From positions 28,422,790 to 28,486,789 of the forward strand of contig CM066913.1 in NCBI GenBank assembly GCA_033964015.1: a DNA stretch of 64,000 nt. The letters run 5' to 3'. Numbering within the stretch: the first letter of the stretch is position 1; each line of letters begins with the position of its first letter. The position numbers and the translations under genes are program-made. The DNA is from Scolanthus callimorphus. Its lineage: Eukaryota; Cnidaria; Anthozoa; Actiniaria; Edwardsiidae. Below the pieces are notes generated by a model. The model did not search any database, was not told the DNA's origin, and saw only the letters and a list, made by a program, of their open reading frames with translations. Positions 21,414-38,997 of the stretch are shown here, one piece after another.

Positions 21414-23385
21414 CGCTAGACAGATCGGTTTTTCAAAAACATTTTTCAAAAAATTGTTTTGGGAATTGGGTGACTGCACTCTTGCAAGTATGTAGCTCAA
21501 GACAATTACATAAATCTGATTAACTCTTTTTGTCTTCATTGATTTAACATGTATTAATAAATGGAGATATTGGGAGCTAGCAAATCTCAGAATATGACTT
21601 TTAACTGTCCACAAGTGAAATTTCATTACAAGTCACTTCCTTTTTAACTGTTTTAAGGTAATTCCCCTGATTAAATGAAACTTGTGGAATATTTTTTTTC
21701 TTAATTTGTCTATTTAATGTTTAGTATATAGGAAATGAAATATGAAATAAAGAGGCGGTGCCTATGCTTGTTTAGAAACTGCATGTGATGGCGCAAACAT
21801 ACCCCATTTTCAGTGAGCTAATGCCCCAGTATGAAGCGACACTATAATTCCATGTTTTCCTAAACTTTTAGATTATTACTTTGGTATGTCAGCGCAAATG
21901 TCTTGACCAAAATATAGCATCTAAAATTGGCATACAGGCAAGCTAATGCCCCAGTATGAAGCGGCACTTTGCATTATTTACTTGTGATAGCTAAAGTCGT
22001 ATCAATACCAGGTTGTAGGCTATAGATACAGAAATACTTCGTAGGTGAAGGTGAAGTCGACTCGAAAGAAACGAGAAAACCGATAGGTTCAGATTCAGGT
22101 TCAGGTTCAGTAAGGATCTCAAGGATTGATCATTTCTCCCAGGTCAAATATACGTACTTAGCTTTCCCGCCATGCTTTGTCTATTATGCTTGGGAAGACA
22201 GTTTTGAGTCAATGGAATACTTACTTGGGAATAGTAACCTTACCGTACCACACACTGCTACAATGAAATGTTTCACACGAGCTAATACCGCCTGTTGTAC
22301 GTAGTGTCGGTAGTAACATTGAAGCAAACCTCGTGGACTAGAGAACTGCCGCCACTATCCCGCCATTTATTTACCGATCAAAATATGCAAATCCATAGAT
22401 TCTGCAATCCTATCCTAGTTTTCACTGACAGATGCGGGGCAGTAAGCAACACACCTCTGCTGATTCGTACTTCCCGCTTAGCGTCTTGTTGACAGATCTC
22501 AATGAAAGATATGTTCATTAAATGTGACGTCATAGGAGCGACCTAAAGCTCCTCATGAAGTTAAGGTGACTCATTCGAAATTCAAAATGCACCCAACTGT
22601 GTCTAGAGCGCAAATCTGCGTCGCTAAACTCAAGGCTATAACTTTTGTGTTCGATAAGCGCTAAAGTCAGGCAAGCTAATGCCCCAGTATGAAGCGACAC
22701 CATTGCATATTTACTTTTGATATCTCAGCGCAAAAAGTCGTAACAATTTTCAGGTTCCAGGTTAGATACAGAAGTACTTCGCAGGTGAAGGTGAAGTCGA
22801 AAGAAAAGCGAAAACCGACAAGGATTCATCATTTCTCTCATGTCAAAGATACGTCCTTAGCTTTCTCCGCCACTATGCTCTGTCTATTATGGTAGGAAGG
22901 CAGTTTGAGTCACTACTTACTTGGGAATAGCAACCTTACCGTACCACACATTGTTACAATGAAATGTTTTACACGAGCTAATACCGCCTGTTGTACGTAG
23001 TGTCGGTAGTAACATTGGAGTGAACCTCGTGGACTAGAGAACTGCCGCCACTATCCCGCCATTTATTTACCGATCAAAATATGCAAATTCATATATTCTG
23101 CAATCCTATCCCGGTTTTTACGGACAGATGCGGGGCAGTAGGCAACACCTCTGCTGATTCGTACTTCCCGCTTAGTGTGTTGTTGACAGATCTCAATGAA
23201 AGATATGCTCAATGTATCTTTCGTAAATTGTAAAAATCAAGAAAAAAAAGATGAAAAAAGAAATAAAGTATGTAATATGTCTCACTTCTGCGGTCGTCTT
23301 ACTTCTGCTGTCTAGTCGTCGCATTTTCTACCAGTTTTAGCATTACTTTAATAGACTTCTTACATGCAATTCAAAAACCTATAGA
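21414..23385. repeat. Spacer module B, copy 1, with internal direct duplication
   Basis: The module follows the GT31 copy. It contains two direct copies of a unit of several hundred bases (about 21955-22530 and 22680-23215). Shared words are GCCCCAGTATGAAGCG, CTAATACCGCCTGTTGTACG and GACTAGAGAACTGCCGCCAC. Related sequence follows copy 2 at about 37740-38950. The first 400 bases match 34474-34878 as the 3' flank of the gene. No coding potential is recognised; the 60-70 codon frames lack known motifs. Confidence 0.7.
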
Positions 23386-24187
23386 TCAATTTTGCTCGAT
23401 TTCTGTTGTATTGAAGTTCACGACATTTGCAAAGGCCAATCCGAAGTTTTTTTAAGACGCCCAAAAACGTTTCCAAAGTTCTCTGTTGGTTGCAGTCTAC
23501 GGTACATAGCCATATTTGGCAATACCTTGTTCTGAGCCTCTATCTCATGCAGCCCATTTTCCATGACAACGGCCGACGCTTTGATAAAATCACAGAAGCG
23601 GAGATTTTTTAGAAAAATACATCAACAACAACATGGGCTCGTACGCTCATCTATGTTGATTTGCGAAAATAATTTTACATGGTAATTAACTACAAGTCTA
23701 ATTATCTCGTGCTCGTGAACTGAATTCCTGAAAACTATGTTGAGCTGTTAAACTTTACCGTTATATCGAGACAACGATTTGCCGGATACCTACTTTAGCT
23801 TACTCAACTTCAGCATTTTTGTACATGTCGTCATAAAAGGAGTTAGACGCTGAAATTCAGAGCATAGCTAGACTGACTAGTTTGGTTTCGCTAAGAGAAA
23901 TTTGAAAGAACAACTTGGCCGCTCTGGGAAATTGTTAGTGCATAATCAACATGCACCGTATTTAGCATCTGCGAGTGAATGAGTTCTGTGAACTTTTGGT
24001 CTGAATATCACATGAACTAGTTTAAATCGACAGCAATTCATATTAGCTATTTGTTATATATTGCTTGGGTACTATGTTACATGTATGTGATTATCATAAC
24101 TCCACAAATATGACGAAATATTATCCAAAATATGAAAGACATTCTGAAACCGCAAAATTCATGCTCGCGCCAAAAGCCGATTTTTGT

Positions 24188-24681
24188 GGCTATCTTTAAA
24201 ACAAGGAACGGGGAACCAAGGAACGGAGAACGGGGAACGAGAAAACCAGGAATACTACAAGGGGGAATCTTTAAAACAAGGAACGAGAAAAGGGGGAATC
24301 TTAAAACAAGGAACGAGAAAAAGGGGAATCTTTAAAACAAAGAATTAGAAAAGGGGGAATCTTTAAAACGAGGAACGAGAAAAGGGGAATCTTTAAAACA
24401 AGGAACGAGAAAAGAGGGAATCTTTAAAACAAGAACGAGAAAAGGGGGAATCTTTAAAACAAGGAACGAGAAAAGGGGGAATCTTTAAAACAAGGAACGA
24501 GAAAAGGGGAAATCTTTAAAACAAGGAACGAGAAAAGGGGGGAATCTTTAAAACAAGGAACGAGAAAAGATTCCCCCTTTTCTCGTTCCTTGTTTTAAAG
24601 ATTCCCCCTTTTAGTATTCCTTGTTTTCTCGTTCCCCGTTCCCCGTTCCTTGGTTCCCCGTTCCTTGATTTAAAGATAGCC
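24188..24681. mobile_element. MULE-like foldback with expanded 31-bp minisatellite (copy in module A2)
   Basis: The ends GGCTATCTTTAAAACAAGG and the inverse of TTGATTTAAAGATAGCC are flanked by GATTTTTGT and GATTTTTTGT, a 9-10 bp duplication. The left arm holds about ten direct copies of a unit built from AATCTTTAAAACAAGGAACG and AGAAAAGGGGG. The right arm (from about 24571) is the inverse of roughly one copy plus the outer arm. The array has therefore grown on one arm only. The paralogue at 46248-46683 has fewer units. Confidence 0.75.
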
Positions 24682-25551
24682 GATTTTTTGTACACCTTGT
24701 CATAAACGCGCAACATAAACATCGTACGTCCCATGCGAATCTCCTATTATTGAACTATTCGTATAGGAGATGGGAACTCATGAAGGTTTCGCGTTTTGAA
24801 ATAAAGAGCAATATTGTAAACGAACGGTGGTGCACATTTCACAGGCACGGATGGAACATTTCGAACATTCCGGCATGCATGCTGCAAAAACAACGCTAAA
24901 CATGCATAACTCTTTTAGTTTTTTCCTTTGTTTCAAATAAAGTAAACAGATAATTTGTAAAAGGGGGTTAAAATTGATTTTGTCTAACCCAACCCGCCCA
25001 AATACAAGTTTCAGAATAAATGATTCACTAGGAATAATATTAATACGCTGCGTGTTTTATTATGCAAATTTAAAGTGCTACTGAAACGAAATCTCACTTC
25101 TTGATTCCAACCCGGCAATTTGAAGATTAACTATAGTTATTGCATTATGCCAAATATAAGATATATTAAAAAAGAAGAAAATGTTTTATTACACTGTTCA
25201 AAACAGGCCTCAAGGACGACATTTTTCAAGCGAGCGAAGAGCTCATTAACATAAATTAGCATTACATTAAAATTCAAGTTTCCAAATAATGTGTGACGTC
25301 AACTGATGTACAAGCCAGCAAAACAACATGGCGGAGGGAACGAGGAATCGAGAGTGAAGTACGATTCTCTGCCGCTGGAGTTCTGTTTTTACCACTATCA
25401 AGAATCAGACTGGATCACTTGCAAGAATAGAATGTGTTCGAAGATGGAATCTGTGCATTTCTTTCTGAAAGACTGAATTCGACGAGCAAGACCGAGGAAA
25501 CAAGTCATCAAACGAACTCGCGCGCCTGGGCAAATGTAGAAACAAGCGGGT

Positions 25552-26598
25552 TTTTCATAATTTATGTAAAATCCAGTGTTATGAATTCACATGGCAGAGT
25601 TTGGTACTTCGGGTTAGAAGTTGAAAGTTTTTATAGCTCATGCTATTTTGTGTATGTTTAAGGAAGTTCATGCTTTTGATCAGAATTAAATATTTCTTTG
25701 CGATTTCGAAAAGGATACAAATGTAAGTATCAACATAATGGCCCCACGCATAAGCTTACTGCGAAATTTGGGCCTACTTTCACGAAATTTGGACTGATTT
25801 GAAAAATCGTAGTTTTTTTCACTTCAAATTTTTGGACGACTGATTGATCAATGTAAAGTTTGTCTCCAAAGTTTCATATTAATTGAAATTTTGTATGGTT
25901 ATCAACTGTGGACGCAAAGATCGATAAATATTGGATGGATTCGTGTAGTTTCTGTTCAGGGACTAGCTTTTGTTCTTCGTTCGGAACAAAATCGAATTCC
26001 AATGCGCACACGTTGATATTCGCGCGTGACTGCTCTCCGAATCGTCCCCGACATATGGTAATTAAATGCATAACAAAAGACCGAAAAACCTAAGAAAATT
26101 ATCAGGCATCGGAGACTAGCCAAGCAAGGACAAGCCCACGTGCGCTGCATTGGAATTCGATTTTGTGCCGAACGGGGAACAATAGCAAATCCCAGAGTAG
26201 AAACTACAGAAATCCACCCAATATTTATTGATCTTTGCGTTCCCAGTTGACAGCCTTAGAGGATTTCAATTAATATAAAACGTTGAAGACAAACTTTACA
26301 TTGATCAATCAGAGTCGTCCAAAAATTTGAAGTGAAAATAACTACGATTTTTTAAATCAGTCCAATTTCGTGAAAGTAGGCCCAAATTTCGCAGTGAGCT
26401 GATGCGTGGGGCCATTATGTTGATACTTACTTTTGTATCCTTTTCGAAATCGCAAAGAAATATTTAATTCTGATAAAAAGCACGAACTTCCTTAAACATA
26501 CACAAATAGAATGAGCTATAAAAACTTTCAACTTATAACCATGAAGTACCAAACTCTGCCATGTGAATTCATAACACTGGATTTTACATAAATTATAG
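25552..26598. repeat. Large inverted repeat, arms ~450 bp, spacer ~140 bp
   Basis: The left arm begins TTCATAATTTATGTAAAATC and the right arm ends GATTTTACATAAATTAT. Matching words run through both arms in opposite order, for example CATGGCAGAGTTTGGTACTT and GGATACAAATGTAAGTATCA. The arms are clearly diverged from each other. It is probably an old foldback element. In the second copy its spacer received a LINE insertion. Confidence 0.75.
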
Positions 26599-27202
26599 CC
26601 CTGATTTAAAAATCCTAAAATATCTTCGATAGGGCTTGTAGAATTTAGTCAAACTTCGGTTACACGTAGGCAATCAGTCAATCTCGAGGTACCGTAGAGC
26701 ATTTATCGAAAAAATGTCGGTACAGTCTGAAACTGGGGTGAGAGTAAAAATAGGCGTGGCCCGATTGTCACGTGATACAAGCTCCGATCTCCCCAACTTT
26801 TGTACTGACATATATTTCAGTCTATTGGTAGTATGTGTGTTATATTGGCTGCGCGATAGAATTCAACCTGTTTTTTATGAGAGGTTCAAAATTGGTTGGC
26901 ATGTGTGCAAAATCACTGGGTCGATCCACCTTAACGTCGCTCGCATAGTGGTAAAGTGTAGTTGGATGTGGAATTCGTGCTCTTGACTTTTGAAGCAGTC
27001 AGCAGTGCATGCCTCTCGTCTGTCAAAAAGTGAAATGAAAATAAAGCAAGCTGATTGGTTGTGATACGAGGCTCTTGATCCGTCCGTCTCTCCAAGCCAG
27101 CGACTCGGGTAAGAATTAGTTATGCAAATTGGTCGCGTCTGGTTCGCGTGTAAACCATCGTATCCAAATGAACGCGGCCATGCACCGAATATGTTGCTGC
27201 TC

Positions 27203-27423
27203 CATTCTCGAACCCAGAGCTCCCCGGCTCGTAGCCTCGCGGGGGAGGCTCTGGTGACAGCCACTGACGCATGCGCGAGATTTAATACAGAACCGCTGAG
27301 AAAAAGACCTTTCAGCGCATGCTCCAATGCTCAAAATCAACCAATCAGCGACGGCCCTCAAATGGATGTCCCCAGAGCCTCCCCTGCGAGCAGACGAGCC
27401 GGGGAGGTCTGGGTACGAGAATG
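27203..27423. mobile_element. 221-bp MULE-like MITE, 10-bp TSD (copy in A2)
   Basis: The ends are CATTCTCGAACCCAGAGC and, reading in from the right, CATTCTCGTACCCAGACC. The target duplication GTTGCTGCTC is present at 27193-27202 and 27424-27433. Module A copy 1 has the unoccupied site (TATGTTGCTGCTCCTATCGC) at about 18479. Duplication length and long TIRs fit Mutator-like MITEs. The identical insertion in copy 3 shows it predates that duplication. Confidence 0.88.
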
Positions 27424-27796
27424 GTTGCTGCTCCTACGTCGCAGCAAAAAGAAGTAAATATAATCACTAAGCCTGATCCAAGTTTCCCTACAAACATATA
27501 AGGTGAGCCATATTTTGTTACTCGCAGTGAGGAGGAAGTATTGTTGAAAAAGTAGTTCCACAAATCCAAAGTTCCAAAAGGGATGCATATATCGACGGAA
27601 AACAATGATAGGCCCCTCTTAGCTTGGGCTTATGTTTTTTCCCCATCCTACGTGTCATTCCATGAGGATTCTTTCTTCTTTTTCTGCTATGTACACTTGT
27701 CACTTTAGCGAGGCGGGTAGAGGGTTATCTCCTCAACATTATTTGAAGGTATTCACATGAACAGACACTTTGTTTCACGGGATTATGGAAACCACT

Positions 27797-28275
27797 ATTT
27801 ATCCATTCAACTTATGAAGCAAATATATTTCAATCTCATTTATCCCTACATAACATATGGAATACTTGCTTGGGGTAGTGTATACAAGACCCATATACAA
27901 AAAATTCAAGTTAAACAAGATCATGCTGTACGACTGATTTTTTTTTTTGCTACAACACATGGTAAAAATACTGAAAGTGCTAAACCGTTTATTAATCTTC
28001 TAGGTCTTCTAACAGTAGATAATGTTTTCCGCCTCCATGTTTTAACTTTTACACACTTATGGCATAAAGGCCTCCTACCTGATGTTTTCAAACACATTTT
28101 TCAATACGCTAGTAACGTTCATGGCTATAATAAAAATATCGGTAAACAATCACTCTCTTTCACTGCAATTGATATTTGGAAAGATCTCCCATCACAATTC
28201 AAGGACCTTAGTATCTTTCTATTTCGCAAAGAAATAAAACATTATCTACTGTTCCAACAACAAGAAATATTGTAA
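27797..28275 (+). pseudogene. LINE reverse transcriptase C-terminal fragment
   Basis: The frame reads MKQIYFNLIYPYITYGILAW, the widely conserved stretch just after the RT thumb in jockey/RTE-type elements, and continues to TAIDIWKDLPSQFKDL before the stop at 28273-28275. The catalytic RT motifs are missing because of 5' truncation, so it cannot be active. The codons before the truncation point belong to host sequence. The copy at 51534-52008 carries further frame breaks. Confidence 0.78.
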
Positions 28276-28520
28276 TATCATTATTTATTCCTCTTTTCAT
28301 AAATAATATTTCTATGTAAGTTCTTCCAATTAATCTTTTTCTTGATATTTCTATGACTTGCCTGCTTTTTATATAAATTCCTACTTTGACTTTTCGGGAA
28401 GTTAACAAGAAAACCAACCGGTTCATTTAACTTCCCTCTCGCATTTTTTACTACCCCTAGATACTATATAATAATATTGTAACTTTTTTTAACATTTCAT
28501 TAAGAGTCAATAAAGATTAT

Positions 28521-33066
<4,546 letters not shown>

Positions 33067-33146
<80 letters not shown>
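33067..33146. repeat. (TTA)n microsatellite, right part
   Basis: This is the continuation of the LINE tail after the Dong-like element. The next bases, CACTCTATCGTC, are the host sequence also seen at 20090 and 52389. Confidence 0.95.
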
Positions 33147-33148
<2 letters not shown>

Positions 33149-33279
33149 CTCTATCGTCATTTCTCCTTTTTCCTAGATATTCGGTCAAATACATCAAGAC
33201 GGCTCGGTGACCTCGGTTATTAGACCACGCAAGCCAAGATTACCCAAAATAACTTGCCTCTTGTGTGTGAGATATTACG

Positions 33280-34473
33280 ATGAAAGAGCTTTACGTGCTA
33301 TTATGGGTTCTAGCACTTATAGCTATCGCAGGAATCCTGACTGAAATTTTTTTCGTCAATTTTCAAACATTTTCCGCCCCTTCTATAAGCCCAGAAACGA
33401 GAAGCACGCTGAACTATTCGACAAAGATAATGCCAAAAGAAGAAAGAACGACACTACTATCCCCCCATGGTGCTCCCCCAACTCATGGGCTTCACAAGAT
33501 TGTACTTTTTATAGCCATACTGACTGCTCCGTCACACCTTGATGCCCGACTGGCAATACGAAACACATGGGGGTCAACGCTAAGAAGGTACCCAGTGGTG
33601 ATTATGAAGTTCTTTACTGATGGTAAACAACTTGGCAAGAAAATGAACAGCATTCTTACGCAGGAGCGCAATCATTATAAAGATCTAGAGCTGATGCCAC
33701 CCCCAAGGGGATTTTTTTTCGCCCATCGTATCTTGTGGTCGATGTTCTGGGCGTCTAGCCGGTACGATTTTACCTTCTATTTGAGGATGGATGATGACTA
33801 TTTTCTCTGCTTGAATCACCTGATGAACGACCTGCAGCTCAGGGTACGAGAGAGAATGTTGATTTGGGTTGGCTGCACTGCTTCACTAATACCACCTACA
33901 TTGACGAGGGCTTCGTGATTCTTAGCAAAGATCTTACACAAGAAATAGTGAAAATGAATGATTCCGTGATTTGTCATCCATACGGTGACCAGGCCGTCGC
34001 TCTATGGATAAAACAGATAGCCAACCGAGGTCGGGTCGCCACCTATTTTGCCGACAATCACAGAATCGCTCACTCGTTTAAACAAGTTTCCATCAAGGAC
34101 GAGACACTTTGTAAGCGATTCATTGGAATACATCAAGCTTACCCTTCGTACATGGAGAAATATTGGTCTCTAGTCAGGAAGAATTGGTTCACAGACGAAT
34201 TTAGAGCAAGCTGGCGTAGGGGCGTGCCCATGACATGCTCAATCCTCTGCTCTTTGATTGGCGATCCTTCGATCCTCCCTATAAATACGAGCCCAAACCT
34301 GTTGGCCGGCGAACACAAGTTGGTCGACCCATCAAGGAGAGTACCAGGGCAGAAGGAAAGGAACACATCACAGGAAAAAAAAAAACACGTTTATTAGGGA
34401 GAAAGTCATAAAATCATTCATTAGTAAGGAACATCAAAGAAGCTCTCGCGATAAAAAGAACCATTCAAACTAA
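33280..34473 (+). pseudogene. GT31 beta-1,3-galactosyltransferase-like gene, copy 2 (frameshifted)
   Basis: It has the same architecture as copy 1. It alone keeps the frame through the region before the metal site (RGFFFAHRILWSMFWASSRY then DFTFYLRMDDDYF), so this is probably the ancestral reading. The frame breaks near 33866, where one G of GGGG is missing (GATTTGGGTTGG). It breaks again near 34242, where one A is missing (TGCTCAATCC against TGCTCAAATCC), and near 34296, where one C is missing (AAACCTGTT). The N-terminal anchor and IRNTWGS are intact. Its sequence is very close to copy 1. All lesions are one-base homopolymer differences. Confidence 0.8.
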
Positions 34474-34987
34474 CGCTAGACAGATCGGTTTTTCAAAAAA
34501 CATTTTTCAAAAAAATTGTTTTGGGAATTGGGTGACTGCACTCTTGCAAGTATGTAGCTCAAGACAATTACATAAATCTGATTAACTCTTTTTGTCTTCA
34601 TTGATTTAACATGTATTAATAAATGGAGATATTGGGAGCTAGCAAATCTCAGAATATGACTTTTAACTGTCCACAAGTGAAATTTCATTACAAGTCACTT
34701 CCTTTTTAACTGTTTTAAGGTAATTCCCCTGATTAAATGAAACTTGTGGAATAATTTTTTTCTTAATTTGTCTATTTATGTTTAGTATATAGGAAATGAA
34801 AATATGAAATAAAGAGGCGGTGCCTATGCTTGTTTAGAAACTGCATGTGATGGCGCAAACATACCCCATTTTCAGTGCTAGAGGGTTATATTTTGTGGAG
34901 GATTACGTGAAACAAGAAAATTGTGATAAAACGCTCACTAATGAAGCAATCCAGTTCGCTTGCAATGTTGGATTCTTCGTTACCTAA
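34474..34987. other. 3' flank of GT31 copy 2
   Basis: It matches the 3' flank of copy 1 up to about 34878 and that of copy 3 (about 53722-53985) in shorter blocks. AATAAA-type words occur near 34807 (ATATGAAATAAAGAGG), a possible polyadenylation signal for the gene. No other feature is seen. Confidence 0.5.
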
Positions 34988-35855
34988 GGGACCGTTCATT
35001 TTTATCAGGGAGGGGGGCTGGTGGAAATGAGGGAGACCCTGTATTTTTTGGGGTGCCCCCCCCTTTCATGTCCGTATTTTTTTTAGGTGGCCCCCCAAAA
35101 TCCAATGTATTTTTTCTGTGCCCCCCCCCCCCCCCCCCATAAATGCTTGCCCTGTAAGATAGACTCTTGCCTAAGTGTTGCAGTCTCATTCTTCTTAACG
35201 TTTTTCTTACTTCTGTCAAAGCTAAGGAACCGATCCCCCCTCAGAACTATTAAACGTTTTCGTGACACCCGCCTCAGGTCCCCTATTTGACCTAGTAGAA
35301 GACATTTTACATAAAGAGGGGGTCACATGATCTTTGCGCGCGAAGCGCGCCCAACTTTTGATAACCGCATTTCATCAAGGCTCAGAAAAAAGGGTAGATG
35401 GTTTTTTGTGTATAGTAACAAAGCCTGTCAGGAGCCCAGGAAATCCGCTAATTATATAGGTTAGATGAAAGCTCCTAGTGAAGGGCTCCTGAGCCTTTAG
35501 GTATATTTTTCATGCGCTCCGCAAATGAAGAAATTATTGTTATTCATGTGCTTGAAGCGCGGCCCAAATGACTAAACGTTGAACTCACGCTTACCTAAGG
35601 TTTGTTCTTTCAAACATAGAGACTGCCCGGCAGGCCTATCAGTGCATATTATATGTTAAATTCTGCATGCGCGCGAAGCGCGCCGAAATTTTTATTAAGT
35701 ATTGAGTGAAATTAGAAACATTAAGCGAGTTGAAACATGTAACAAACATTATTGCATGCTGTAAAAAATACAAACTTTTCGTTTCCTCCCTGTTATGTGC
35801 TTGTATTTTTTGGGTGCCCCCCCCCCCCCCCTTTAGTGGCGTATTTTTTGGGGTG

Positions 35856-35888
<33 letters not shown>

Positions 35889-35931
35889 ATTTCCACCAGC
35901 CCCCTCTCCCTGATAAAAAATGAACGGTCCC
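34988..35931. mobile_element. 944-bp Harbinger-like MITE, GGGACCGTTCATTTTT ends, TAA TSD
   Basis: The ends are GGGACCGTTCATTTTTATCA and its inverse; the arms continue through GGCTGGTGGAAATGAGGG for about 45 bases. TAA flanks both sides (34985-34987 and 35932-35934). The empty site CATTACCTAAGACAAACATT is present at about 53970 after GT31 copy 3. Very long C runs occur near both ends, and GCGCGCGAAGCGCGCC hairpins occur inside. It has no transposase. Confidence 0.85.
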
Positions 35932-35934
35932 TAA

Positions 35935-37739
35935 GACAAACATTGGAATCTTCCATGGAATATTCCATGTGTGTTGACGCTACTCTTGAAAATGTGCAAA
36001 TTGCGTACCGCCCGTGATAATCAATATGTTGAGGCCCTTTGGTACCTCATTTTGGGGCTTTTATGGCGATAGCTTGAGGAGGCTGCCTACAGTTTTTCTG
36101 GACTTGACCTTAAGGCTCCAGAGAACCAGAGAAAGTTCCTGATGGTGAATATTTTTCTCGCGCTCTTAACGTAAAATTGACCATATATTAGCGAGATGCT
36201 GTCTGCGTAAGAAAAAAATACGTCGCGGATAGCGCCTGGTAAAATTCCAAAGTTCACCACCTTCTTCCTAGTTCTTTTCAAGATTCTAAAGCTGCTGCAG
36301 TTGTGCAGATGTCTAGAGGATTTAGTCTATTTCTCACATTCCAGCATTCAATTTTGCTCCTGTTATTATGGTTAAATGTAGGGATCAATGAGCGGAACCG
36401 GTAACGCTAGTTCTGTAGCGCGCCTCCTATTTTTATTTTGTTCGCATCCAACCGAGCTAATCAACTCCAGTTCCTGCTGGATAAGATTAGACAATTTCTT
36501 TGTTCTTTGACGATAGCTGGTGAGTTGGTACGTATTTAGTAGGTGAGGGTTCGGGGTGGAGTGGGATTTGCTGCAGTGGAAGCGTGATTTGTATGACATT
36601 TTGTTTTCAGCATGGTGTACACCATTGTTTTTCAGGCAATTCTGCGCACGTTTGCTGGTTTGTGACCTCGCATAACGGGCATGAGACATTGTTTTTCATG
36701 CCTAATGATGACAGAACGACATGGCTTTCAGATTCGCAGTCATTTTCTAAAAACATAGTTTTCATCTCTTCTCAATAATTTTTAACAAATCCGTTCTTTA
36801 TGATCAAGCCGGAGATCACATTGTTGTTTCAAAATAATCATAGAATTGCTGAAATATGTCAATTTCTTTCGGAACGTCTTCGGAATGTACTCGGTACGTC
36901 TTCGAGACGGGCTCGGGGGTTGGTCGCAACGTTGTTGGCCGGCCAACGTCGAAAATCTTGAAAATATTTAGTACCAGAATCAAAATTATCTCGCCTAAAT
37001 TTTTACAAGCTGGCAGATCTAAGTAAGTGTCTTAGTGCAAAAACAAGCTGAACCTTATATTTTCCACACACCTGTATCGTTTTGCGCTTGTTTGGCCTCT
37101 GATAGGGTATGTATTTCAGTATGGCTACCCAATACAAACAAATTTCGATCAAATTAAGTTGTGCCGCAATTAGCGGAAAGACAGTTTATTTTAACACTTT
37201 TCATGATTAACATGATCAAGCATGTCCAAGTGACTTCTGTCATGCACCAGTCAATTGACATCACGGCCCCCCGATTTAACATTCACTAAGTGTTAAATTT
37301 TACTATTTTCCCGGTCACCAGGGATCGGACATGGTCGTTGTTAAAGCTCCAGGCCTCCGGGGACACTTTTTGCAAATGGCGAAACGCGCCTTTATTTGAT
37401 AAACGCATTTCATCAAGCCTCCAGAAAAAAATAAACGTTTTATTTTCTGCGTGTAGTATAAAAAAGCCTGTTGGTTTTATTCTTCACGCGCTACAAATTA
37501 TATTATTCATGTGCGTGAAGCGCAGCCCATACACGAATTTCTATGCAGCTTGTAACGTCGAACTCACTTTTTTCGAACATATTGACTGCCAACCAGGCGT
37601 ATCACTGGAGGGCTTTGGGGGTTTTCATTTGTTCTTGCCAAGATACACATGCAATATGAAATGAAACAGTTTTGCATAAATTGCGCGCTCCAGTGATCAC
37701 TAACTAAAAGTCCGCTCAGGGAGCTCTTGAACAGCCGTG
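35935..37739. other. Spacer after GT31 copy 2, partly shared with copy 3
   Basis: Blocks at about 35935-36080 and 36500-36665 match 53972-54115 and 54608-54775. The best-conserved block contains ATAGCTGGTGAGTTGGTACG and CAGTGGAAGCGTGATTTGTA. The rest is unmatched. A word ATGCACCAGTCAATTGAC near 37243 resembles the end of the MITE at 2723-3252. No gene is recognised. Confidence 0.45.
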
Positions 37740-38952
37740 CAGTATGAAGCGGCACTTTTGCATTATTTACTTGTGATAGCTAAAGTCGTATCAATACCAG
37801 GTTGTAGGCTATAGATACAGAAATACTTCGTAGGTGAAGGTGAAGTCGACTCGAAAGAAACGAGAAAACCGATAGGTTCAGATTCAGGCTCAGGTTCAGT
37901 AAGGATCTCAAAAAAAGAGATTGGATTTGAAAAAGAATTATAACAATAGAGGAAAAGACACAAAAGTTATAGCCTTGAGTTTGGCGACGCAGATTTGCGC
38001 TCTAGACACAGTTGGGTGCATTTTGAATTTCGAATGAGTCACCTTAAGAGCGACACTATAATTGCATTTTTGCATAAACTTTTAAAGCATTACTTTGATA
38101 TGTTAGCGCAAAAGTTGTGACCAAAATATAGCATCTGAAATAGGCATACAGGCAAGTTAATGCCCCAGTATGAAGCGACACTATTGCATTCTTTGCTATA
38201 CTTTTAAATCATTTCCTTTGATAGGCTTCGATAAGCGCTAAAGTCAGGCAAGCTAATGCCCCAGTATGAAGCGACACCATTGCATATTTACTTTTGATAT
38301 CTCAGCGCAAAAAGTCGTAACAATTTCCAGGTTCCAGGTTAGATACAGAAGTACTTCGCAGGTGAAGGTGAAGTCGAAAGAAAAGCGAAAACCGACAAGG
38401 ATTCATCATTTCTCTCATGTCAAAGATACGTCCTTAGCTTTCTCCGCCACTATGCTCTGTCTATTATGGTAGGAAGGCTTTTGAGTCACTACTTACTTGG
38501 GAATAGCAACCTTACCGTACCACACATTGTTACAATGAAATTTTTACACGAGCTAATACCGCCTGTTGTACGTAGTGTCGGTAGTAACATTGGAGTGAAC
38601 CTCGTGGACTAGAGAACTGCCGCCACTATCCCGCCATTATTCACCGATCAAAATATGCAAATTCATATATTCTGCAATCCTATCCCGGTTTTTACGGACA
38701 GATGCGGGCAGTAGGCAACACCTCTGCTGATTCGTACTTCCCGCTTAGTGTGTTGTTGACAGATCTCAATGAAAGATATGCTCAATGTATCTTTCGTAAA
38801 TTGTAAAAATCAAGAAAAAAAAGATGAAAAAAGAAATAAAGTATGTTTGCGGTCGTCTTACTTCTGCTGTCTAGTCGTCGCATTTTCTACCAGTTTTAGC
38901 ATTACTTTAATAGACTTCTTACATGCAATTCAAAAACCTATAGATCAATTTT
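37740..38952. repeat. Spacer module B, copy 2
   Basis: It is collinear in blocks with 21955-23385, with the last part (from about 38240) nearly identical to 22660-23385. It ends at ATAGATCAATTTT, where transposon E2 is inserted; in copy 1 the sequence runs on without a break into module A2. Confidence 0.8.
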
Positions 38953-38997
38953 CACGGGCACACAACGGAGCTGTTCCTCAAAAAAGCTGTTCCTCAC

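Larger units (their letters stand above)
23386..27792. repeat. Duplication module A, copy 2
   Basis: This 4.4-kb segment is nearly identical to 45459-51529 once the CR1-like insertion in the latter is removed. It contains a MULE-like palindromic minisatellite (24188-24681), a large inverted repeat (25552-26598) and a MULE-like MITE (27203-27423). Short open frames within it (for example 25434-25661) are preserved in both copies only because the copies are young. No known domain is recognised. Confidence 0.85.

Noticed and set aside
25329..25357. ATG in ACAACATGGCGGAGGG as the start of a gene
   Set aside because: The frame stops after nine codons in both module copies. The sequence resembles a YY1-type promoter word, but no downstream exon is evident.
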